The position numbers were made by a program, and so were the translations under genes. 54,291 nt of DNA, taken from positions 1 to 54,291 of the forward strand of contig NZ_JWHL01000016.1 of NCBI RefSeq assembly GCF_018132105.1, written 5' to 3'. Origin of the DNA: Methanocalculus chunghsingensis (GTDB lineage: Archaea > Halobacteriota > Methanomicrobia > Methanomicrobiales > Methanocorpusculaceae). The notes below the pieces were generated by a model that saw only the letters and a program-made list of their open reading frames with translations, was not told the origin of the DNA and did not search any database. Positions 18,541-26,736 of the stretch are shown piece by piece; the first letter of the stretch is position 1, and every line of letters begins with the position of its first letter.

Positions 18541-19221
18541 ATGATAGATATCTGGGAGTCTGCAGAGAAGTCGGCGGAGTATGCACTGGCTGCGATCCGT
18601 GATCATCCAGGACGTATTCCTCTCCTGATGGGGATGATGGCGCTCTTTCCCCTGATGATGGGGTATACCGCACGGATTTATCGCGGTGAGCCGCAACCCC
18701 CTGACCTCTCCTCCCCCTATGGCCTCTTTATTGATGGGATCAGGCTCACTATCGTCCAGTTCATCTACTCAGCACCTGTCATCGGAGCGATCCTCCTCAT
18801 TACATCCAGACAGAGCAGACTGATGGATCTCATCACCCATGCTGATCGCGGCCTTCTCTTCTCTCCTGTGGGAGCGGTCTTCTTTCTCCTCCTTGGGGTG
18901 GTTCTTCTGTATGCCGTCGTCATCCTCATCTCGATGATAGGTCTCATCAGGACTGCCCGTTCAAGGCGTATCCGGGATGGATTTGCATTCCGCGAGATCA
19001 CCACCCATATCAGGGCTATCGGATCTGTTCCGTATATCTCTGCGGTTGCTTTCTATACTGTCGTCTCCCTCCTTCTGTCGCTCCCTGCCGGGTATCTGAT
19101 TGAGCTTACGCCCATCGGCTATATCCCTGCATTCTTCATCTATGTCGTCATCACACTATTCGCCGCCCGGTACTTTACGCTCATCTACGAGTCGGGCCTC
19201 CCCCGCAGGACTGTGGGCTGA
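18541..19221 (+). CDS. Multi-pass membrane protein, DUF4013-like
   Basis: 226 residues with about five to six hydrophobic helices (approximate centres at residues 35, 80, 115, 165, 195). The motif order, with 'YSAPVIGAILLI', a glycine-rich long hydrophobic stretch 'GAVFFLLLGVVLLYAVVIL' and 'FREITTHIRAIG', fits DUF4013-type archaeal membrane proteins of unknown function. It starts 5 bases after the tiaS stop and is probably cotranscribed with it. No transport or catalytic motif is visible. Confidence 0.7.
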   Translation: MIDIWESAEKSAEYALAAIRDHPGRIPLLMGMMALFPLMMGYTARIYRGEPQPPDLSSPYGLFIDGIRLTIVQFIYSAPVIGAILLITSRQSRLMDLITHADRGLLFSPVGAVFFLLLGVVLLYAVVILISMIGLIRTARSRRIRDGFAFREITTHIRAIGSVPYISAVAFYTVVSLLLSLPAGYLIELTPIGYIPAFFIYVVITLFAARYFTLIYESGLPRRTVG

Positions 19222-19259
19222 TACAAGGTTTCATCATCAGGCAAAGAGCATTCTTCTGC

Positions 19260-20144
19260 ATGGTACAGGGTCTGACAATACTCTTTGATGATCGCGACAA
19301 TGCCCAGCGAATCATGCGTCTCCTGAAGAAATCCGGAGTTTCTGCAAAACTCTCCTCTGATCCGGTCCTCTCCTCGGAAGAGGTCGTATTGGGCTCTATC
19401 GGTGCACTGAAGCAATATATCCTCTCTCAAACACCGGATGACCCCGAAGATGTCCAGACTCTTTCGCTTGCCCAGGGTCTTATTGCATCCGATGTGGAGG
19501 CGTATGAGAGGATTATGAGGGCTATTGAAGAGGATGGTGGCAAAACCCTTCTCGGAGAGACCGGCGAAGAGCCTATGGCGGAGGAAGAGATCCGGTCCCG
19601 GCTCCATGATGCCTTCCGGCTCGTCCTCTATGAGAAACAGGGGCTTATCACCGCTGAGAATGACACCATCATCATCACACAACGGATCGAACCGGATCTC
19701 CTTGAGATATCAATGCCTGCTGATCTCATCCTGTATCCCGGAATTGAGGAGCTTGAGGAAGCCGGCCTGACTGCTGAACGGATGGTCTCCTCTGAGGTGC
19801 ACTACTCGGTCCAGACAGGGACGGATATCATATTCTGTGATGATCCCGAGGAGCTGATCTCTCTTCTTGAGGAATGTGAGCCTGAGGAGGAGAGCCTTGT
19901 CGCATTTCTTGAACAGTTCTTCCTCCTTCTGATGCTCGCTGACGAGTCGGTCCGGCTCATCGGGGAAGGGGCTGTCACCATTGAGGAGATCCACAGGCGG
20001 CTTCCGGATACTGCAATCACAGCAGATCAGGAGTCCTATCCGATCCGGTTCACTATCGACGAGGAGATGGTTACCCATATCGTTGATACACTCCGATCCA
20101 AGGGCAGGATCAGCGGCAAGGATGGGAGGCTGAAGGTCAGATAG
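19260..20144 (+). CDS. Acidic hypothetical protein (294 aa)
   Basis: A soluble, glutamate-rich protein, mostly helical in appearance. The N-terminus 'MVQGLTILFDDRDNAQRIM' and a mid-region 'GIEELEEAGLTAERMVSSEVHYSV' suggest two alpha/beta parts. The end ('IDEEMVTHIVDTLRSKGRISGKDGRLKVR') looks like a small winged-helix-type module. No metal ligands or nucleotide-binding motif are seen. I do not recognise the family. It starts 38 bases after the membrane protein gene, same strand, with only a weak ribosome site, so it may belong to the tiaS operon. Confidence 0.65.
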   Translation: MVQGLTILFDDRDNAQRIMRLLKKSGVSAKLSSDPVLSSEEVVLGSIGALKQYILSQTPDDPEDVQTLSLAQGLIASDVEAYERIMRAIEEDGGKTLLGETGEEPMAEEEIRSRLHDAFRLVLYEKQGLITAENDTIIITQRIEPDLLEISMPADLILYPGIEELEEAGLTAERMVSSEVHYSVQTGTDIIFCDDPEELISLLEECEPEEESLVAFLEQFFLLLMLADESVRLIGEGAVTIEEIHRRLPDTAITADQESYPIRFTIDEEMVTHIVDTLRSKGRISGKDGRLKVR

Positions 20145-20148
20145 ATGG

Positions 20149-20184
20149 TTTTATATAATTTCCGTCCAATCTACCTTTTGGTGA
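20149..20184 (+). promoter_or_regulatory. Promoter of the 68-residue protein gene
   Basis: A strong TATA box, TTTATATAAT (about 20150-20159), lies 33-43 bases upstream of the ATG at 20193. GGTGA at 20180-20184 is the ribosome site with 8-base spacing. The gene therefore has its own promoter, giving a short leader. Confidence 0.65.
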
Positions 20185-20192
20185 ACTGAGAT

Positions 20193-20399
20193 ATGGCATA
20201 TAAGTGGAAGAACAAGACCGAAGTTGATGAAGCAGTCGTCGTTGTCATGAACTCGATGGATAAGGATCCTGATCTCTCTCCCTGGCTCTTCAGGACGATT
20301 CAGGCGGCGATTGATGATTCGGATCCGGAACTTGGGACATATTTCCTTCAGGAGATCAAGATCCACGCACCTGAAGCGATGCGTTGGTTCCTTGAGTAG
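20193..20399 (+). CDS. Small hypothetical protein (68 aa)
   Basis: A small protein beginning 'MAYKWKNKTEVDEAVVVVMN' and ending in an aromatic-rich helix ('APEAMRWFLE'). It is acidic in the middle ('DDSDPELG'), soluble and without cysteines. A well-formed TATA box and ribosome-binding site support expression, probably at a good level. It lies 33 bases before a REC-PAS kinase gene and could be cotranscribed with it. No family recognised. Confidence 0.7.
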   Translation: MAYKWKNKTEVDEAVVVVMNSMDKDPDLSPWLFRTIQAAIDDSDPELGTYFLQEIKIHAPEAMRWFLE

Positions 20400-20432
20400 G
20401 GTCTCTACCCTTCTCCGGATCCTCCCTTTTCA

Positions 20433-23123
20433 ATGACATCCGTTCTCCTCGTCGATGATGATCCCGCCCTCCTCGAGGTGACACGGCTCTTCCTTGAACG
20501 CGATGGCTTTTCGGTAACAATTGCAGGTTCAGGCCGGGAGGCCCTGAAGAAGCTCGCAGAAACTCCTTTTGATGCAATCGTCTCGGATTATGAGATGCCC
20601 CTGATGGATGGCCTCGCACTCCTCTCACAGGTTCGATCATTTGGGATGACGATTCCGTTCGTCATCTTCACCGGAAGGGGACGGGAGGAGGTGGCGATTC
20701 AGGCACTGAACAAGGGGGCAGACTTCTACATCCGGAAGGGCGGGGATCCGAAGTCCCAGTTTGCGGAACTTGGCAATGCCATCCGCCGTTCTGTTGCGTA
20801 CCGCCAGGCCGAGCGGAAGTTTGAGATACTCATCTCTGCATTGCCGGATCCCACCTTCTCAATCGATGATCAGGGGTATGTGACGACCTGGAACCGGGCG
20901 ATGGAGGATATGACAGGGATCCCGGCAGATGAGATGATCGGACGTGGAGAATTTGCGTATGCTGTTCCAATCTATGGGACTGCCCGTCCGATGCTGATTG
21001 ATATTGCCGCAGGCCTGGCTCCTGATAAGGATGAACGGCTCGGGTACAGCACCTTCTGGCGTGAAGGGCATGCCTTCTATGCCGAGTCTTCCCAGGCGAA
21101 GCCCCGGGGCACCCCGGTCTTCCTCTGGGGGAAGGCAACGCCTCTCTTTGATGATGCCGGAAGGCTGTCGGGCGCCATCGAGACGATCCGTGATATCAGC
21201 TATCGGGTCGCCCTTGAGCAGGATCTCCAGACTCAGTATGAATCCCTCTCCGTTGTTGATGAAGAACTCAAAGCGCAGATGGAGGAGGTCATCGCACGGG
21301 ATCATGAACGTGAGATCCTCCTTGCCGAGATAAAGGATCAGCAGATCCTCCTTGATACCATCTTTGATATCACCCCGGTGAACTTCTATGTCTATGACCG
21401 GGAGTGCCGGTTCCGGTACGCCTGTAAGAAGGGTGCATACCAGATCGGGATGACCCCGGAAGAGATGGCCGGCCACCACTGGCGTGAGCTTGGGATGCCG
21501 GCGGCGATCATGGAACCGCTTGAGGCGAGCCTCCGGGAGGTCTTTGCGACCGGGGAGGAGATCGAGGTTGATGCTTCCTATCCGACGATTGAGGGAGAAC
21601 GGTACTACCGGTGTATCATCACCCCGATGGGAGATGCCGGCCACCCGGATCTCGTCCTTGTGACTGTTCTTGATGTCACTGAGACAAGGATGGCAGAAGT
21701 ATCACTCCGGGAACAGGGGGAATACTGCCATCTCCTCTTCGACTCTGCGGGTGATGCCCTCCTCCTCTTCGACGACCTGACGGTCTCAGACTGCAACCGC
21801 CGTGCGATGGAGCTCTTTGGCTTCTCCCATGACGAGCTGATTGGACGGAAGGCCGGGAGACTCTCGCCTGAGTTTCAGCCATGTGGCGGGAGATCCAGGG
21901 ATCTCCTCGTCGGGCTGCTTGCACGTGCAGAAGAAGGCGAACTTCAGTTCTTTGAATGGAAAGGACTCAGATCAGACGGAACGCTCCTTGATCTCGAGGC
22001 GACGGTGAGTCCTCTGATGATGGGGGGGCGGCAGCATCTCCTTGCCGTTATCCGGGACATTTCAGAGCGAAAACGGCATGAGGGTGAGATCAACCATCTC
22101 CTCTCTCATATTCCCGGAATGGTATACCGCTGTGATATCGACCGGAACTGGACGATGCGGTTCATCTCTGACGGATGCCGGTCTCTCACCGGGTATGCAC
22201 CCGATGACCTCATCGATAACAGGGTGATCTCATGGAACGATCTCATCCTGCCGGATCACCGTGAAAGACTCTGGGACGAGTGGAGGGGGGTGATAGAGAC
22301 GAAGGGGGTCTTTGAGGGGGAGTATCCGATCCGGCGGCGTGACGGTGAGATCCGCTGGGTCTGGGAACGCGGGGCGGTTGTGTACGAAGAGGATGGCTCT
22401 CCGCGGTTCATCGAGGGGTTCATCACCGATATCACCGATCGCCGGTTCACAGAGGATTCGATACGACACCTCAATGAGAAGCTTGCCCTCCTCGCTTCGG
22501 TGACACGGCATGATCTGAAGAATCGTCTCGGAACGATCCTCGGATACCTTGACCTGATGGAAGAGCCCGATCCCCTCCTCCGGCTGGATGAGGGTATTCC
22601 AAAGATCAAAGAGATGATCGGACGGGTCCTCCGGATGATAGCGTTTGCACAGGACTACCAGGAGATCGGATTACATGGAGTTTCATGGCAGAACCTGCCG
22701 CTGACGGCGGCTCATGCGGCTGACTCGGTGGATACCAGCAGTATCACGATAGCACGTGATCTTCCTCCGATGGAGATCCTGGCCGATCCCCTCTTCGAGA
22801 AGGTGATCGCCACCTGTATCGATAACGCCATCCGGCATGGGGAGAAGGTCACCCGTATCCGGCTATCTGCCGGCATCTCGGATGACGGCCTCTCCATCAT
22901 CTGCGAGGATGACGGGATCGGGATACCCCTGGAGGAGAAAAGCCGGATATTCGAGCGGGGTGTTGGAAAAAATACCGGCCTTGGCCTCTTCCTTGCCCGT
23001 GCAATCCTTGCGATCAGCGGGATGAGCATCTTGGAAGAGGGTATCTGCGGGGAGGGTGCGAGGTTTGTGATCCTGGTGCCCCCGCACCTCTACCGGTATC
23101 CCACGGAAACTCCCTCCCGGTAG
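20433..23123 (+). CDS. REC-(PAS)x4 hybrid histidine kinase
   Basis: 896 residues, soluble. A receiver at 1-120 (D52 in 'IVSDYEMPLMDG') is followed by PAS1 at about 130-250 (with 'GRGEFAYAVPIYG'), a coiled coil 'DEELKAQMEEVIARDHE', PAS2 near 300-420, PAS3 near 430-545 and PAS4 near 550-670. The kinase H-box 'SVTRHDLKNRL' gives H693. The ATPase has 'DNAIRHGEKV', 'EDDGIGIP' and 'GLGLFLARAI'. All catalytic motifs look intact. It belongs to the same methanogen kinase type as the genes at 4761-13376, but on the other strand and with different PAS domains. No response regulator with an output domain is adjacent. Confidence 0.9.
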   Translation: MTSVLLVDDDPALLEVTRLFLERDGFSVTIAGSGREALKKLAETPFDAIVSDYEMPLMDGLALLSQVRSFGMTIPFVIFTGRGREEVAIQALNKGADFYIRKGGDPKSQFAELGNAIRRSVAYRQAERKFEILISALPDPTFSIDDQGYVTTWNRAMEDMTGIPADEMIGRGEFAYAVPIYGTARPMLIDIAAGLAPDKDERLGYSTFWREGHAFYAESSQAKPRGTPVFLWGKATPLFDDAGRLSGAIETIRDISYRVALEQDLQTQYESLSVVDEELKAQMEEVIARDHEREILLAEIKDQQILLDTIFDITPVNFYVYDRECRFRYACKKGAYQIGMTPEEMAGHHWRELGMPAAIMEPLEASLREVFATGEEIEVDASYPTIEGERYYRCIITPMGDAGHPDLVLVTVLDVTETRMAEVSLREQGEYCHLLFDSAGDALLLFDDLTVSDCNRRAMELFGFSHDELIGRKAGRLSPEFQPCGGRSRDLLVGLLARAEEGELQFFEWKGLRSDGTLLDLEATVSPLMMGGRQHLLAVIRDISERKRHEGEINHLLSHIPGMVYRCDIDRNWTMRFISDGCRSLTGYAPDDLIDNRVISWNDLILPDHRERLWDEWRGVIETKGVFEGEYPIRRRDGEIRWVWERGAVVYEEDGSPRFIEGFITDITDRRFTEDSIRHLNEKLALLASVTRHDLKNRLGTILGYLDLMEEPDPLLRLDEGIPKIKEMIGRVLRMIAFAQDYQEIGLHGVSWQNLPLTAAHAADSVDTSSITIARDLPPMEILADPLFEKVIATCIDNAIRHGEKVTRIRLSAGISDDGLSIICEDDGIGIPLEEKSRIFERGVGKNTGLGLFLARAILAISGMSILEEGICGEGARFVILVPPHLYRYPTETPSR

Positions 23124-23197
23124 CCCCCTCCCCTCTCTCTGCTGATGTGCGGTACTTATGGTCTGCGAATACAGAACGGTACCCAGGTTGAGTACTG

Positions 23198-24133
23198 ATG
23201 TCACAGAAGTGTTCTGAAGCGGTCGCCCAGATGCACCTCCGGCCGGGGATGACGGTCGGGGAGCTTGTGGATGCGATGGGAAGAGCGGGTGCCTATAACG
23301 GGGGATCGCTTGCAGAGGCGGTCTCGATCACAGAGATGATGTTTGCCGATCCGGCGGCGACCCGGTTCTTCGGTCTTGCAGGGGCGATGGTTCCCGCCGG
23401 GATGGGTGGTATCGTCTCAGATCTCCTGGATGCCGGGTATATTGATATTCTCGTCTCGACGGGTGCAAACCTGACACATGATGTCATCGAGGCGATCGGC
23501 TGCCATCACTATCATGGGACCGAGATCTGCGATGATGTTGATCTCCGGCATGATGAGATCAATCGTATCTATGATGTCTATCTCCCCACCGAGGCATTTG
23601 AGGTGTTTGAGGATTTTATGCAGGGAGTGTACAGTGATCTCCCTGATGGTTCCTCCCTCTCGATCAGCGATCTCCTCCGGAGGATCGGCAGTTCCCTCGG
23701 CTCCGGCATCCTTGCTACCGCGGCGAGGAAGGATATTCCGGTTTACTGCCCGGCAGTCCAGGACTCGATGATCGGCCTTCAGTACTGGCTCTTCTCCCAG
23801 ACGAACAAGGTGACCATCGATGCCTTTGCGGATATGAAACCCCTGATGAACCGCTGCTTTGCCGCTGAGAAGGCCGGGGCATTCATCGTCGGCGGGGGCG
23901 TTCCGAAGAACTTCATCCTCCAGAGTATGCTGATGACCGAGAACGGTTTTACCTATGCGGTCCAGCTCACCGGAGATCGCCCGGATCTCGGCGGTCTGTC
24001 AGGGGCGACGCTTGACGAGGCACGGTCCTGGGGCAAGATCACCGAAGAAGCCCGTGCGGTGACGGTCTATGGCGATGCGACGATCACGCTCCCGCTCCTT
24101 ATTGCGGCGACACTTGAGAGGCTGGCAGCATGA
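23198..24133 (+). CDS. dys: Deoxyhypusine synthase
   Basis: Transfers the aminobutyl group of spermidine to the conserved lysine of initiation factor aIF5A using NAD, the first step of hypusine-type modification. At 311 residues it is the usual archaeal size. The active-site segment 'VGGGVPKNFILQ' places the catalytic lysine at 237; the N-terminal 'GMTVGELVDAMGRAGAYNGG' and 'STGANLTHDVIE' (NAD site) are typical. The gene's last four bases (ATGA) overlap the start of pyrF, so the two are translationally coupled. The start at 23198 has a modest ribosome site (GGTTGAG). Confidence 0.95.
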   Translation: MSQKCSEAVAQMHLRPGMTVGELVDAMGRAGAYNGGSLAEAVSITEMMFADPAATRFFGLAGAMVPAGMGGIVSDLLDAGYIDILVSTGANLTHDVIEAIGCHHYHGTEICDDVDLRHDEINRIYDVYLPTEAFEVFEDFMQGVYSDLPDGSSLSISDLLRRIGSSLGSGILATAARKDIPVYCPAVQDSMIGLQYWLFSQTNKVTIDAFADMKPLMNRCFAAEKAGAFIVGGGVPKNFILQSMLMTENGFTYAVQLTGDRPDLGGLSGATLDEARSWGKITEEARAVTVYGDATITLPLLIAATLERLAA

Positions 24134-24765
24134 GCGCCCTCATCCTTGCCCTTGATACCACCTCCCGGGAGGAGGCGCTCCGGATCGCATCATTGACAGC
24201 AGATCATCTCGATGCCATCAAGATCGGCTACCCGCTCGTTCTTGGAGCCGGCCTTTCGATTGCAGGGGAGATCGCAGCCCTCGGAGTCCCGGTGATCGCG
24301 GACTTCAAGGTGGCGGATATCCCAAATACGAATACCCTCATCTGCGATCAGGTCTTTGCTGCAGGATGTTCTGCCGTCATCTGCCATGCCTTCCCCGGAG
24401 GCGACTCGCTTGAAGCCTGTGTCGCCTCTGCCCATGCGCATGGCGGCGAATGTTTCGTCGTCTGCGAGATGAGCCATCCGGGCGGGGCTGAATGGTTCTC
24501 AGGCGGGGTAGCAGAGCGGTTCAGTGGGATGGCGGTCACCGCAGGCGCAGACGGGATCATCGCACCGGCGACCCGGCCTGCCCGTGTGGCGGCACTCCGT
24601 GAGATCATCGGGACGAAGAAGATCTATTCGCCGGGTGTCGGTGCCCAGGGTGCTGCACCAGAGGATGTGAAGGCACTCGTTGACGGCGTCATCGTTGGCC
24701 GTGCCATCTATGGAGCTGCGGATCCTTCCGCAGCCGCGAGAGAATATCGGGATCGCTGCCGGTGA
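24130..24765 (+). CDS. pyrF: Orotidine 5'-phosphate decarboxylase
   Basis: Catalyses the last step of UMP synthesis. 211 residues, normal for the archaeal type. The catalytic signature 'ADFKVADIPNTN' (DxKxxDI) is near residues 58-69, and the phosphate-binding end 'YSPGVGAQG' and 'IVGRAIYGAADP' is intact. It starts within the dys stop (ATGA overlap). The pairing of dys with pyrF has no evident metabolic link and probably reflects shared expression of housekeeping genes. Confidence 0.95.
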   Translation: MSALILALDTTSREEALRIASLTADHLDAIKIGYPLVLGAGLSIAGEIAALGVPVIADFKVADIPNTNTLICDQVFAAGCSAVICHAFPGGDSLEACVASAHAHGGECFVVCEMSHPGGAEWFSGGVAERFSGMAVTAGADGIIAPATRPARVAALREIIGTKKIYSPGVGAQGAAPEDVKALVDGVIVGRAIYGAADPSAAAREYRDRCR

Positions 24766-24773
24766 ATCGTCGG

Positions 24774-24849
24774 GTGCCGATGAAGAGAATCTCGTCCTGA
24801 CACCGGTCTCTCCGGTGGGTGATGAACCCTATGAGTCACTCTGAGGCAC
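24774..24849 (+). ncRNA. Candidate C/D box guide RNA
   Basis: The gap after pyrF has the box order of an archaeal C/D sRNA: C-like GATGA (24779-24783), D' CTGA (24797-24800), C' GTGATGA (24819-24825) and D CTGA (24841-24844). A 5-bp end stem GTGCC (24774-24778) with GGCAC (24845-24849) encloses them, and CACCGG/CCGGTG (24801-24806, 24812-24817) forms a hairpin between D' and C'. Guide stretches would be 24784-24796 and 24826-24840. Against it: the C box lacks the consensus RU start, and the D'-C' spacer is long. Targets were not identified. Confidence 0.35.
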
Positions 24850-24864
24850 ACCTTATGGGGAAGG

Positions 24865-25137
24865 TTGAAGCCCTCTCCCGTTCCAGTTCCGGGTATGCTC
24901 CGATGTCCCTCATGTGGGAGCAGGGATCTCTTCCGGACGATCGGTGGATATGCCGGCTCTGAATACCGATGCAAAAAATGCGGGTATCAGGGGACCTTCG
25001 TCGTCGAGAGTGATGAGGATATGCCGGTCCCGGAGAGGCGGGATGAACAGCCTGCGTCGAGGCTCGATATTCCCCTCTGGATACGCATCCTGGCAGTGAT
25101 CTTTCTCCTCGTTATTATTGCACTCTATCTTCTGTGA
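24865..25137 (+). CDS. Zinc-ribbon protein with C-terminal membrane anchor
   Basis: A protein of 80-90 residues. A zinc ribbon (CPSC ... CKKC) fills the N-terminal half, an acidic linker follows, and a single hydrophobic helix ('ILAVIFLLVIIALYLL') ends the chain, so it is tail-anchored with the ribbon in the cytoplasm. The start is uncertain: TTG at 24865, after GGGGAAGG, or ATG at 24895, where the zinc ribbon begins. Function unknown. It lies 27 bases before the NrdD-tail-like gene on the same strand. Confidence 0.65.
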   Translation: MKPSPVPVPGMLRCPSCGSRDLFRTIGGYAGSEYRCKKCGYQGTFVVESDEDMPVPERRDEQPASRLDIPLWIRILAVIFLLVIIALYLL

Positions 25138-25164
25138 TCCTCTATTCTGGCCGGAGAGTACCCG

Positions 25165-25566
25165 ATGATCAGACTTTTATCTTCCATCCTCCAACTACTC
25201 CGCATGCACTTGACAGAGGAACAGAAGAAGGCGATTGAGACGTACGCCACTCTTGATGATATTCCGGTTGAGGAGAGGCGGTACAAATGCCATACCTGCC
25301 ACCATATTGTGGATGAGGAGCCGTGTCCTGCCTGCGGGGAGGCGATCCTTCAGCAGATGTGCCCGGTCGATCACTGCCACTGCCCCCATGATATCATCGA
25401 GTCGCTCGCCTACTGCCCGCTCTGCGGTGCAGCCATCTGCCCTGAGTGCGGATCCCATGACGTCTCCCAGATCTCCCGGATCACCGGCTATCTCTCGGAT
25501 GTCGGGGGATGGAATGCGGCAAAGCAGCAGGAGCTCAAGGATCGCGCCCATTACGATATCGGATGA
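25165..25566 (+). CDS. Stand-alone NrdD C-terminal-like protein (zinc and glycyl-radical motif)
   Basis: 133 residues. The C-terminal half matches the end of class III ribonucleotide reductase: a zinc site 'CPLCGAAICPEC', then 'SRITGYLSDVGGWNAAKQQELKDR', where G108 in 'TGYL' aligns with the radical-bearing glycine of NrdD. The N-terminal half has extra cysteines ('CHTCHH', 'CPACGEA', 'CPVDHCHC') and no reductase barrel. It may be a rubredoxin-like electron carrier, a regulatory fragment or a spare radical domain; similar short archaeal proteins are often annotated as anaerobic ribonucleotide reductase. The start at 25165 follows GGAGAG; ATG at 25204 is the alternative. Its stop overlaps the cbiZ start (ATGA). 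Confidence 0.7.
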   Translation: MIRLLSSILQLLRMHLTEEQKKAIETYATLDDIPVEERRYKCHTCHHIVDEEPCPACGEAILQQMCPVDHCHCPHDIIESLAYCPLCGAAICPECGSHDVSQISRITGYLSDVGGWNAAKQQELKDRAHYDIG

Positions 25567-26438
25567 GGTATTATCTCCGTGGTGAGACGCTCCTGATCAG
25601 GGGGGCGTTCCTTGCCGCAAGTTCGGGGGTGGGCGGCGGTCTCGCCGAAGTGACGACGCTCCTCAACCATACTGTTCCTCATGGGTACCGGGCGGCAGAG
25701 CCGGAACGTACCCTCTCTCTCCTTGCCGCCTCCCATGGCCTCTCTGACCGTTTCTTTGGCCTGATGACTGCGGTTCCGATGCGTCACCTCGTCGTCCTCA
25801 GATATGATTTCCTGACGATCTTTATCACTGCCGGGGTGACCCATCCGACACCGGAGGGGCCTGGCACCATCAATATCATCGTCACCAGCAGTGAAGGCTT
25901 CACCCCTGCCGCCCTCCTCGGGGCATTTATCACCGTTACCGAGGCGAAGGTCCAGGCACTCCGGGATCTGGGCCGTACCTTCACCGGGACGACGACGGAT
26001 GCGATCATCGTCGCATCTGAGGGGGAGGCAGTCCACCGGTATGCGGGTCCGGCATCCCCTGCGGGCGAACGAATCATGAGCGCGATCAGGAAAGGGGTAT
26101 CCGTCGCCCTCGACCGCCATGATGGAAGGGTTCCTGCAGATGAACCCGCTTTCTTCATCTATAGCCGCTTCAACGGCGGAGCGTGGATCGAGTGGTCGAA
26201 GAAGAACTGCCCCTATTATCCCTGCCATTTTGAAGGGCAGCGGTGTGACTTCTGCTACTGCCCCCTGTATCCGTGTGGTGACGAGACCCTCGGTGACTGG
26301 GTGGAGAGCTCATCCGGGGGGAAGGTCTGGGCCTGCACAAACTGTACGCTCAACCATGAGCCGGAGGTTGTGCGCCACCTGAAGAAAAATCCTGAGGCAT
26401 CCCTCAGTGAACTGAAGGCCCTCCGAAAGAAGAAATAA
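25563..26438 (+). CDS. cbiZ: Adenosylcobinamide amidohydrolase CbiZ with Cys-rich C-terminal domain
   Basis: CbiZ removes the aminopropanol side chain from scavenged cobinamides to give cobyric acid, so that archaea can rebuild them into their own cobamides, needed for methyl transfer in methanogenesis. The N-terminal 190 residues show the family pattern ('ASSGVGGGLAEVTTLLNHTV', 'GTINIIVTSSEGFTPAAL', 'TGTTTDAIIVA'). Residues about 215-270 form a cysteine-rich domain ('CPYYPCHFEGQRCDFCYCPLY', 'CTNC') known as a separate small zinc-finger-like family. The ATG at 25563, overlapping the upstream stop, is preferred to a longer in-frame start at 25509. It ends 2 bases from the converging DUF1858 gene. 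Confidence 0.88.
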   Translation: MRYYLRGETLLIRGAFLAASSGVGGGLAEVTTLLNHTVPHGYRAAEPERTLSLLAASHGLSDRFFGLMTAVPMRHLVVLRYDFLTIFITAGVTHPTPEGPGTINIIVTSSEGFTPAALLGAFITVTEAKVQALRDLGRTFTGTTTDAIIVASEGEAVHRYAGPASPAGERIMSAIRKGVSVALDRHDGRVPADEPAFFIYSRFNGGAWIEWSKKNCPYYPCHFEGQRCDFCYCPLYPCGDETLGDWVESSSGGKVWACTNCTLNHEPEVVRHLKKNPEASLSELKALRKKK

Positions 26439-26440
26439 TC

Positions 26441-26635
26441 TTATTCGATTGCGATACCAAGAGCGCTGGCAAGTTCCTCAAGTGGAATGCCATGAACCAC
26501 TGCTGCCTCGCGGATCGTCTCGTTGTGTGCGATTGCGCATCCGAGGCATCCCATGCCAAAGTTCTGAAGTATTGCTGCTGATTCCGGCTTCGCCTGAATA
26601 AGCTCCATGATCGTTGAATCAACGGTGATCGACAT
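26441..26635 (-). CDS. DUF1858 redox-disulfide domain protein
   Basis: 64 residues. The pattern 'DSTIMELIQAKPESAAILQNFGMGCLGC' with the CxxC pair is that of the DUF1858 (hybrid-cluster-protein-associated) disulfide domain. Such small proteins are thought to take part in redox or sulfur relay, but a defined role is lacking. It is single and complete, facing cbiZ tail to tail. Its promoter must lie in the 100-base gap shared with rpa. Confidence 0.85.
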   Translation of the reverse strand: MSITVDSTIMELIQAKPESAAILQNFGMGCLGCAIAHNETIREAAVVHGIPLEELASALGIAIE

Positions 26636-26678
26636 AGAAGATCATGTTGATCTGACACCTATATCATGGTTCACTTTC

Positions 26679-26704
26679 ACCCCCCGGTCTGGGGGGTTTA
26701 TATC
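26679..26704 (+). promoter_or_regulatory. rpa promoter with adjoining perfect inverted repeat
   Basis: The TATA box TTTATATC (26697-26704) lies 33-40 bases before the rpa ATG. Immediately upstream, ACCCCCC (26679-26685) and GGGGGGT (26691-26697) form a perfect 7-bp inverted repeat with a GGTCT loop, covering the TFB-recognition position. It could be an operator, or a terminator-like hairpin. Confidence 0.5.
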
Positions 26705-26736
26705 CCAACCATTCCCATGGAATGTTGGAGATCATT

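Noticed and set aside
24822-24962. 46-codon frame starting ATG AAC CCT in the pyrF downstream gap
   Set aside because: It overlaps the C/D box candidate and the zinc-ribbon gene in another frame, and its product shows no recognisable pattern.
25509-25562. Longer N-terminus for CbiZ
   Set aside because: The extra 18 residues overlap the upstream gene in another frame, and the ATG at 25563 gives a normal ATGA overlap and a family-like start.
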